NCBI GenBank assembly: GCA_900314715.1 | Contig: OMWI01000003.1 | Span: forward strand, 1-64,000 | Length of the DNA stretch: 64,000 nucleotides | DNA from: an uncultured Prevotellaceae bacterium | Lineage (GTDB): Bacteria > Bacteroidota > Bacteroidia > Bacteroidales > Bacteroidaceae | Direction: 5' to 3' | Shown here: positions 18,310 to 25,236 of the stretch, piece by piece | Layout of the letters: every line of letters begins with the position of its first letter | Position numbering within the stretch: the stretch's first letter is position 1 | Notes under the pieces: generated by a model | Databases searched by the model: none | Told to the model about the DNA's origin: nothing | Seen by the model: the letters and a program-made list of their open reading frames with translations, nothing else | Position numbers and translations under genes: made by a program

Positions 18310-20503
18310 TCACTTTCCCGTTCACAATACTTGCTTCAACGACTTCTCCATTACTGGTATGAAGTCGGAAACTAACATTCCATTCCTTTGGCCAAGCAGG
18401 GAAGAGAATGGGAGTGCCATCGGGAGTTTCTTGCAACAACATTTCTTGTAAACCAATCATAGCAGAACCACCCCGATTATGGTCGGGTGCCCAATCGAAT
18501 CCCGATTCCCAAAATGCAGGAAAACGATAGGGACCATCCGCGAATTTCTCTATGTTCAGTCGCCTTGCCTCTTCCGTTAATCCCAAACAAGCAGCCCAGA
18601 TGTTATCTTGTTTCCATCCCTTGCTGCTACGCATGGCAAGGGCATGTGAATCCTTGAAATACGTATTCCTGCCAATCTCCAAATGAGGTCTTCCTATCCC
18701 GTAGATGCGCCAAGGGAAGACGGGATATAATTGCGGTGTTTCCACGTTTTGAATGCGAGCCCATGCAATAGCAGGAGCAATGCACGTATCACCCTCAATG
18801 GTGCGTAAAGGAATCTCTGGGATTTTCTTTCTTAACTCTTCGTTTTTCATGGCTTCACTTACCGAGAGTAGGGCGGCAATGGTACTCGATGGATTGTATG
18901 CCATCTTGTATGTCTCGCAACCCGAACCAGGATAGATGATGAGTTTGCCACTATCCGTTAATGCTTTTGTTCCTAATTTCTTGGCTTGGTATTGATAATG
19001 TTCATCGAAGAATTTCAAACTCTGTTCGATGAGTGGCATATATTTTTGATAATTTTGATAACCTTTTTGATAATCTTGTTTCTGTGCTTGCAGAATCATC
19101 ATGCAAAACTCAAGTACCGTGTCCCATTCATATTCCAACCACGCATTTCTCTCTACGCCATAATCACTACCTTCGGGATGTTTCCCGTATTCAGCAGGAT
19201 TAGGCAAACCGAAATTCTCTATTTGTTCGGTGAAGGAAGCACCATCATGTCCCCAATAGTATTTGGTACGAGCAATAGCATTAGGCAACAAACGAAGATA
19301 GGTATCGAATTGCGATTCCATCATGTATGTGTCGCCACTCTTCAACATCGGCCAATACACCAACCGTTGGTTTTGTGCCGTCATCGTACCGCCTCCCCAT
19401 TTACGATAATCAGGGGTGAAAGTAGCGGTAGAATCAACATACACGGGATCAAAGGTAAACAATCCACCATTAAATTTAGTTGGCCATTGTCCGTAGGCGT
19501 TACATCCCAACATATAACGGAACAATTCATAGTTGCGAACCATACGAGAAACATCCGCATTGGAGCTGTCTGTCTGAATCCAACTACGTTGCCAATATTT
19601 GTGCCACCATCGTTTTGTCAATGAAGAATGAAGAATGAAGAATGAAGAATCTTTAGATTGAGAACCGATGGCGCGAGCTGATTCTTCATTCTTCATTCTT
19701 AATTCTTCATTAGATAAAGATATTTGGATAGTGGATTTCTTCATGCGTTGATGACGGAAGTTCCAAGCCTTGTAATCTGTTGAGGCATAAACGCCCTTGC
19801 TTGTTCCTATAAATTGAAAACCAGATGCAAGCATCTTGCCACTCATTTCCCTTCCACCGATAGGATTGTAGAGTTGGTCTTTGATGTCATCAAGATGTTC
19901 TCTGTTGACGGTAAAATCGAAAACCGTTTGCGCCCTGTTCTTGTGTGAGAAGTGTAATTGGTTATCACGAATTTCAATACTATCTGCGTAGGTGGTACAA
20001 TCAGAAGGGAGAATCCATTTATATGAACATTGTTGGCATTCCGCTTTGGTGACAGGTCTGTCCTTATATCTCCAACTTTCATAACTTAAAGTGGTAGGTA
20101 CGGCATGTCGGGATTTTATCTCGACAAACACGATGGGATTGAAAATATCCACCCAAATACGTACATCCGTATTGCCTCCATGGATATAGATAGCACCCTC
20201 GTCAAGACAAAGTCGTTGTTGGAAATCATGTCCGTCAAACGGATTGTTCTCGAAATGCAAACGCCAGCGACCTGCTTTTAATAAGGTGTTGTTCTCATCA
20301 AACCAACCACTTTGTGCGATATAGAAAAGAATGTCGCCATTCTCCACCCATACATTCATGCCAATATCGTGACCACCACAAGGCATCGACTCGCTGGAGT
20401 TCTTGCTTTGTGTAGTCCATACATAATCCTTCGGAATATAATCGCTTGCTTGCAAGATGGTTGCAACAAACAATAGGATGGATAATAACGAACTCTTAAC
20501 CAT
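18299..20503 (-). CDS. DUF5703-type secreted glycosidase-like protein
   Basis: The ATG at 20503 is preferred over a GTG two codons earlier, and gives 734 residues with a signal peptide (MVKSSLLSILLFVATILQA). The N-terminal half matches DUF5703 (GRWRLHFENNPFDGHDFQQR, MPCGGHDIGMNVWVENG). The second half looks like a six-hairpin (alpha/alpha)6 glycosidase fold (GCNAYGQWPTKFNGGLFTFD, WGGGTMTAQNQRLVYWPML). Such proteins occur in pectin and gum PULs, but their activity is not established to my knowledge. A repeat hairpin (19621-19708) is read through in frame and supplies NEELRMKNEE and [10 protein letters not shown] segments in the middle of the protein. It sits between the esterase and GH78 genes. 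Confidence 0.75.
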   Translation of the reverse strand: MVKSSLLSILLFVATILQASDYIPKDYVWTTQSKNSSESMPCGGHDIGMNVWVENGDILFYIAQSGWFDENNTLLKAGRWRLHFENNPFDGHDFQQRLCLDEGAIYIHGGNTDVRIWVDIFNPIVFVEIKSRHAVPTTLSYESWRYKDRPVTKAECQQCSYKWILPSDCTTYADSIEIRDNQLHFSHKNRAQTVFDFTVNREHLDDIKDQLYNPIGGREMSGKMLASGFQFIGTSKGVYASTDYKAWNFRHQRMKKSTIQISLSNEELRMKNEESARAIGSQSKDSSFFILHSSLTKRWWHKYWQRSWIQTDSSNADVSRMVRNYELFRYMLGCNAYGQWPTKFNGGLFTFDPVYVDSTATFTPDYRKWGGGTMTAQNQRLVYWPMLKSGDTYMMESQFDTYLRLLPNAIARTKYYWGHDGASFTEQIENFGLPNPAEYGKHPEGSDYGVERNAWLEYEWDTVLEFCMMILQAQKQDYQKGYQNYQKYMPLIEQSLKFFDEHYQYQAKKLGTKALTDSGKLIIYPGSGCETYKMAYNPSSTIAALLSVSEAMKNEELRKKIPEIPLRTIEGDTCIAPAIAWARIQNVETPQLYPVFPWRIYGIGRPHLEIGRNTYFKDSHALAMRSSKGWKQDNIWAACLGLTEEARRLNIEKFADGPYRFPAFWESGFDWAPDHNRGGSAMIGLQEMLLQETPDGTPILFPAWPKEWNVSFRLHTSNGEVVEASIVNGKVIKH
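19621..19708. repeat. Heptamer-array hairpin inside DUF5703 gene
   Basis: Four ATGAAGA units (19621-19648) are followed, after a 32-base spacer, by four ATTCTTC-type units (19681-19708) in inverted order. The whole 88-bp structure is read through in frame. Identical four-unit ATGAAGA arrays sit inside the GH2 gene at 33469-33496 and, with one change, 35716-35743. Confidence 0.9.
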
Positions 20504-20507
20504 AATC

Positions 20508-20535
20508 ACTCAACACTCAACATTCAACACTCCTA
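20508..20535. repeat. Heptamer repeat at DUF5703/esterase junction
   Basis: Four 7-bp units (ACTCAAC, ACTCAAC, ATTCAAC, and a degenerate ACTCCTA) occupy the 29-bp gap between the esterase stop and the DUF5703 start. The unit order copies that of the array at 25204-25231. Confidence 0.75.
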
Positions 20536-21942
20536 CCAATTATCTGTCCTAAACGAACTAACGGGGAGTCCGTCGTGCATCAAGTCGCCCACAACCCAAT
20601 CCTTGAAGGCATACCTAACGGCTACGGGCTTGCTTACTTGTTCGCTTTTCACATAAACACGATTGCGAGAAATCCATGCTTGAGCGGGATGGAACACACG
20701 GTCTTCACCTGCTATTTCAAAATTGTCGCTATGAGGTCCGTTCTCGAAATATACCCATTCCTTAGAACGGTCGAAGGAAATCACGGCAGTATCGTTTTGA
20801 AACTCCACTTGTTGATATGTGGCAAAGTCGGGCAAACCCTTGACTTGATAGGTATTGGCAAGTGCCAAGAGAGCCAATCGTTCACCAGCCACTTTCTTCT
20901 TTCGAGGATGAATACCGTATTCCAATCCTGCATCCATCAATACTGCCATACGACAATTCTCAACCATCTTCTCCACCTTTGCTTGTTGTTCACGCAACAA
21001 GGCACTATTGTGTTCTCCCCATCCAATGAGGTTGTAATCGTAGGGAGCAATCTGACAATAATAAAAAGGGAAATCGCCTTGCTTCCATTCTTCGCGCCAT
21101 CCTTGAATCATACGTGTCAAAAGCGGGGCATAATAATCGTATCGTGGGATATTATCCTCGCCTTGATACCAGATAGCACCACGAATACCATAACCGATAA
21201 GAGGGTGGAGTTGTCCGTTAAAAAGGGCTGTAGGACAACGTTGTTGGAGTTTCTTTACATCTTCTTCCGTGATGGTCTGTTGCACCTTAGGAAAGGCTTT
21301 CAACCAATCGGGTTTCATCCATGCTTCGCAAGCCGAACCACCAAAGGCTGTACATATCAAACCTACAGGAACGCCAAGTGCCTTACGCAGAGCCTTTCCA
21401 AAATAATAGGCTGTGGCAGAGAACTCTCTAACATTTTCGGTATTCGCTTCTTGCCATGATCCACCGAGGTCTTGTTGTGGTTCCAACGATGCCAATCGCT
21501 TGGCATAGAACAATCGCAATCCTTCATCTTTACAAGAGAGAAGTTCTTCTGTGGCTCCCTCTACAGGTTGTCCTTTATATCCTTTCATCGGCATCTCCAT
21601 ATTCGACTGACCTGAACAAATCCACACCTCGCCAATCATCACGTTGTTCAGTATCACGGGTTCACCATCCCTGAATATAATAGAGTATGGACCACCAGCC
21701 TTGGGAGTTTTCACCATCACGCCAAACTGTCCGTCATTACGGGCAGTCACCATGTAACTCTTTTTATCCCACGGGGTAATTACCTGAATTTTCTTACCTG
21801 GTTCCGCCCATCCCCATAAAAAACACTCCGTCTGTTGTTGCAACACCATATTATCACAGAAGAAAGCAGGGAGGCGTACTTTTGCTATGGAAGTAATAAT
21901 CGCTAATTGATAAACAATAAGAATTAAAATGATTCGTCTCAT
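20533..21942 (-). CDS. Sialate O-acetylesterase-like SGNH esterase
   Basis: This protein of 469 residues should remove acetyl groups from sugars, making the glycan accessible to glycosidases. ATG at 21942 is preferred because it directly begins the signal peptide (MRRIILILIVYQLAIITSIA); an ATG eight codons earlier would only add residues encoded by a heptamer repeat. SGNH-type motifs are visible: CSGQSNMEM with the catalytic serine, GAIWYQGEDN, and a late DAGLEYGIHP with Asp and His. The length fits the sialate O-acetylesterase (DUF303/CE20-like) family. It lies between GH106 and DUF5703 genes. The real substrate is more likely acetylated pectic sugar than sialic acid. Confidence 0.85.
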   Translation of the reverse strand: MRRIILILIVYQLAIITSIAKVRLPAFFCDNMVLQQQTECFLWGWAEPGKKIQVITPWDKKSYMVTARNDGQFGVMVKTPKAGGPYSIIFRDGEPVILNNVMIGEVWICSGQSNMEMPMKGYKGQPVEGATEELLSCKDEGLRLFYAKRLASLEPQQDLGGSWQEANTENVREFSATAYYFGKALRKALGVPVGLICTAFGGSACEAWMKPDWLKAFPKVQQTITEEDVKKLQQRCPTALFNGQLHPLIGYGIRGAIWYQGEDNIPRYDYYAPLLTRMIQGWREEWKQGDFPFYYCQIAPYDYNLIGWGEHNSALLREQQAKVEKMVENCRMAVLMDAGLEYGIHPRKKKVAGERLALLALANTYQVKGLPDFATYQQVEFQNDTAVISFDRSKEWVYFENGPHSDNFEIAGEDRVFHPAQAWISRNRVYVKSEQVSKPVAVRYAFKDWVVGDLMHDGLPVSSFRTDNW

Positions 21943-21944
21943 AA

Positions 21945-21979
21945 TCTTTAATTTTTCATCTTTCATCTTTAATTTTCAA
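21945..21979. repeat. Heptamer repeat at esterase/GH106 junction
   Basis: Five 7-bp units (TCTTTAA, TTTTTCA, TCTTTCA, TCTTTAA, TTTTCAA) span the end of the GH106 gene and the short gap before the esterase start. They encode the final LKIKDER of GH106. Confidence 0.7.
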
Positions 21980-24900
21980 CGTAATCGGTCCTAATAACCC
22001 CGAAGGCAATAAATTATTACCCTTGGTGCGATACTTGGCGTTTGTCCAAATACCATCGTAGGGAGCTTTCCCCTCGTCTGCTCCTCGAAGGGCGTTGTGC
22101 CATGTGTTTGTTATTTCGATTTCAATGTTGTTCTTTCCTTTTTTGAGAGCTTGGGTGATGTCTATTTCGTATGGAGCCATCCATGCAATACCACAATCCA
22201 TGCCATTCACCCAAACATGGGCGATGTCATGAACTTCTCCTAACGAAAGGATAATGGGAGCGTTATTGAGATCTGATTTCTTGCAAGTAATGACGGTGGA
22301 ATAACGAGCATGTCCACTAAAATATCGAATGCTGTCATTAGTATGTTTAGACCAATCAAAGAGTGTGTCTGTATGAATGGAGATACCATTCTCTTTCCAT
22401 GTCAACGTCCAATCTTTCACTTGCTTCCAAGATAGATTTCCCTTATGCTTCTTTTGGTGAAGACACGATGTGACGGGAATGGGATAGGGAGGCATTTCCT
22501 TATCGAAGATGACAAAGACGGATTCGTATGGATTGAGACAGAGATTCATTTTCGTACTCGTGTTTCCTTCGTTTGTAGTATAGTGTTTAACAGGACTATA
22601 CCTATCATTCATGGGATAATAAATGATAGGATTATCCCCACCATTCCTGAATGTAACGGGGAATGAATTAATATCGTCGGTTTGATTGGAAATGAAGTAG
22701 ATGTGTCTATTTCCATTCACACGATGACAATAAGCAATATCTTTCGGAAGGTTGATGTCTCGTGCCAATCCTTGAATGCTATCGTCATCAAATGGTTTGT
22801 TTATGATGATAACTCCTTGTTGGCGTAAGGCTTTGATACGTTCTTGCGTTTCAGGAGAAACGATGACGTTTTGGGGAATGACAAAGACGGAATACGTAAA
22901 ACCCTTGTTGGAATGGAGTAGGACATCTTTGTTCATGGAATCATACTGATAACCATTCAAGGCATTCACCCAGTCTTTGGGGTCCACGATATTGGCAGAG
23001 TGATTTACTCCAACAGGACTTTCTGCCATGGGTTGACCGATATTCTCCATGCGTTTCCGTTCTTTCTCCACTCGTTCAGTACCGATGAGTCCAGGCAAGA
23101 TGTCAATGAGTTGTTCTGGACGAATAGAACGATTGGGCATTTCCTCACCCGTAAACACGGCAATATCTACAACGGGTTTCCCTTCTTGCAATAGTCGTTG
23201 ACAACGAGTGATGTAATCCACGAATGCCTTTGCCTCTGGAAACCATGTTTGGTCGCGTTGGAAGAATAATCCTATACCATCAAGTGTCATTCCTGGTTTT
23301 CTGTCCATCCAGGGATTATGCGTAAAGACATGGAAAAACAAACGATTCATACCAAGGGCGAAATTGCGGTCGAGTAATGGCTTAATCATGGCAGGTGTCT
23401 CATCCCATACTCCACGCACCTCCGTAAAACCTTCCGCTTGAACAATGTTCTTGCCATAGATATGAGCTCCGCTGATAGCATCCAACATGTCATTGGGCTT
23501 GTCGTGTGTGGGTGAGTTCAACCAATATTCACCCATGGGAACATCAGCGTATTTGTAATGTTCCATACCATCAGAAACCATTGTAGGCGCTACGCTTTCC
23601 GAACTGAGTAGCACGCCATAACTATCTGCTTTTTTCTTGACGGTGGCAAAGAACACGTCATGAATCAATTCGTTAACGGTAAGTCTGATGTCATACAATA
23701 CTTGTTCGTCGTTTTCCATCGGCACACCAGCATAGACGGGCATAAATGGCAATAAATCATAACCTCGTCGATTCTTGAATTCCTCCAAGAAGTTCTTCGA
23801 CCAGTTTTGACTTCCACATTCCCATGAATCCACATGCATGTATTTAATCACATTGGCATGAGGACGTTTCATGAATTCTCCAAACCAATGATCGATTTGC
23901 TTATTAACTGCCTCAGTTGAGAACTTATCGCATTCCAATCCTTTCCCACCTCCACCAGTAGCATTTGTATGTCCTGTAGAGGTATGGCCAAAGCGAATAA
24001 TACGCCAAGGGCCTGGAGTAAATGAAGAATGGAAATCGAAGGATGAAGGTGGAAGGATGATGGATGAAGTGGTGCGCAAAGCGTAGTTTTGAGGTATTGA
24101 AGTATGATGTTCATCTTCCTTCAAACTTCTTACTTCCTTACTTAAATCACTTCCTCCTTCATAATTCCTACTTCCTACATCAACTATTCTCCACACGCTC
24201 CCATTCTTTGCTTCATATTGGTCGATGCGAGGCTCGGAAGAGAGGATGATGTCTTTGACTTTTAATACGGGACTCCATTTGGCGGCATCTAAATCTTCGC
24301 TACCTGGTTCTGTTCCTTCTGGTGTCCAAAAGAAACGGAAATGCTTTGATGTGGTTTTAGGGATAGAGTAGGTATAATTCTCATCCGTATTTTGCCAACC
24401 TTGACGTGGTGGGGTGAGTTGTCGTACATCATAAAACGTTTCTCCATTCTCACTTGCTTGCACTAATAATCTTTGTGCTTGTACGTTGTTGCCACTTGGG
24501 ATAATCTCTAAACTCCGAACGGTTTGTGGCTTGTCGAAATCGAATTGGATATACCTTGCTTCCTTCGAACGGAATATGCCTTTTTCGTCTCTGATAATGG
24601 TTCCCGTTTCATGAGGTTGGGGCAAAGGATTCTCTGCTCGAATAGCAAAGACGGCTATATCCTCATAATATCCCTCATAACCTTGTGCAGGTTGTGGGAG
24701 AGGAATGGCTTGGTTCTTTTTCGTGACATGGATAATCGTATCGCTCCACACCACTTTTTGCATGGACTCTTCTGGTGAAATCCATGGACCGCCAGCCAAA
24801 GCGAAACCATCGCAAATGTGAATGCCTAAATCCAATTGCAACGAGTCGGCTTGTTGCATGGCATAGTCAACCATCTCCCAAAATTTGGGGGTTAGTTGTT

Positions 24901-25192
24901 GGGCTTCTCCATGATACTCTGGTTTCTCGGTTATGCCGCGAATAGGCATGAGATAGCATCCGCCTAATCCCACGTCTTTCATAGCTTGCAAATCAGCTTT
25001 GATGCCTTCCTTTGAGACGGCACCATACATCCAATACCAGAAAGTCCAAGGTTTGTTGAGTGATTCTTGTTTAGTGTTTAGTGTTGAATGTTGAGTGTTT
25101 GGCGTTTGTGCATGAAGACAACCAACGCTAAACAATAAGCAAATGCTCACTAAACGCTGAACACTAAACGCTAAACTCTCAACACTAATCAT
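21956..25192 (-). CDS. GH106 alpha-L-rhamnosidase
   Basis: This large secreted enzyme of 1078 residues should release alpha-L-rhamnose. The leader MISVESLAFSVQRLVSICLL is partly encoded by heptamer repeats. The start of the catalytic region, PWTFWYWMYGAVSKEGIKADL, and MHVDSWECGSQNW with a candidate catalytic glutamate are typical of GH106 (BT0986-like). The C-terminal galactose-binding-like domain ends with WVNGMDCGIAWMAPYEIDIT. Repeat-derived peptides appear near residues 30-40 (TPNTQHSTLNTK) and in the middle (SSIILPPSSFDFHSSF). It lies 44 bp after the GH2 gene, with a heptamer array in the gap. GH106 enzymes are known from rhamnogalacturonan breakdown. Confidence 0.87.
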   Translation of the reverse strand: MISVESLAFSVQRLVSICLLFSVGCLHAQTPNTQHSTLNTKQESLNKPWTFWYWMYGAVSKEGIKADLQAMKDVGLGGCYLMPIRGITEKPEYHGEAQQLTPKFWEMVDYAMQQADSLQLDLGIHICDGFALAGGPWISPEESMQKVVWSDTIIHVTKKNQAIPLPQPAQGYEGYYEDIAVFAIRAENPLPQPHETGTIIRDEKGIFRSKEARYIQFDFDKPQTVRSLEIIPSGNNVQAQRLLVQASENGETFYDVRQLTPPRQGWQNTDENYTYSIPKTTSKHFRFFWTPEGTEPGSEDLDAAKWSPVLKVKDIILSSEPRIDQYEAKNGSVWRIVDVGSRNYEGGSDLSKEVRSLKEDEHHTSIPQNYALRTTSSIILPPSSFDFHSSFTPGPWRIIRFGHTSTGHTNATGGGGKGLECDKFSTEAVNKQIDHWFGEFMKRPHANVIKYMHVDSWECGSQNWSKNFLEEFKNRRGYDLLPFMPVYAGVPMENDEQVLYDIRLTVNELIHDVFFATVKKKADSYGVLLSSESVAPTMVSDGMEHYKYADVPMGEYWLNSPTHDKPNDMLDAISGAHIYGKNIVQAEGFTEVRGVWDETPAMIKPLLDRNFALGMNRLFFHVFTHNPWMDRKPGMTLDGIGLFFQRDQTWFPEAKAFVDYITRCQRLLQEGKPVVDIAVFTGEEMPNRSIRPEQLIDILPGLIGTERVEKERKRMENIGQPMAESPVGVNHSANIVDPKDWVNALNGYQYDSMNKDVLLHSNKGFTYSVFVIPQNVIVSPETQERIKALRQQGVIIINKPFDDDSIQGLARDINLPKDIAYCHRVNGNRHIYFISNQTDDINSFPVTFRNGGDNPIIYYPMNDRYSPVKHYTTNEGNTSTKMNLCLNPYESVFVIFDKEMPPYPIPVTSCLHQKKHKGNLSWKQVKDWTLTWKENGISIHTDTLFDWSKHTNDSIRYFSGHARYSTVITCKKSDLNNAPIILSLGEVHDIAHVWVNGMDCGIAWMAPYEIDITQALKKGKNNIEIEITNTWHNALRGADEGKAPYDGIWTNAKYRTKGNNLLPSGLLGPITLKIKDER
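24043..24070. repeat. Heptamer repeat inside GH106
   Basis: Four 7-bp units (ATGAAGG, TGGAAGG, ATGATGG, ATGAAGT) encode part of a low-complexity serine-rich stretch in GH106. Looser heptamer-like sequence continues to about 24180. Confidence 0.65.
25069..25190. repeat. Inverted heptamer arrays over the GH106 leader
   Basis: Four units GTTTAGT, GTTTAGT, GTTGAAT, GTTGAGT (25069-25096) face six ACTAAAC-like units (25149-25190) in inverted order. Together they overlap the codons for the signal peptide and the first mature residues, right up to the start codon. Confidence 0.8.
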
Positions 25193-25203
25193 AGCAATTA
25201 TTC

Positions 25204-25231
25204 ACTAAACACTAAACATTCAACACTCATC
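25204..25231. repeat. Heptamer repeat between GH2 and GH106
   Basis: Four 7-bp units (ACTAAAC, ACTAAAC, ATTCAAC, ACTCATC) fill most of the 44-bp gap. They match the arrays at 25069-25096 (inverted) and 20508-20535. Confidence 0.8.
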
Positions 25232-25236
25232 AAAAA

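Noticed and set aside
20533-21942. True sialidase-pathway esterase pointing to a host mucin locus
   Set aside because: The esterase family name refers to sialate, but no sialidase, sulfatase, fucosidase of GH29/GH95 type or hexosaminidase is present, while PL1, GH78, GH106 and GH127-like enzymes indicate plant glycans.
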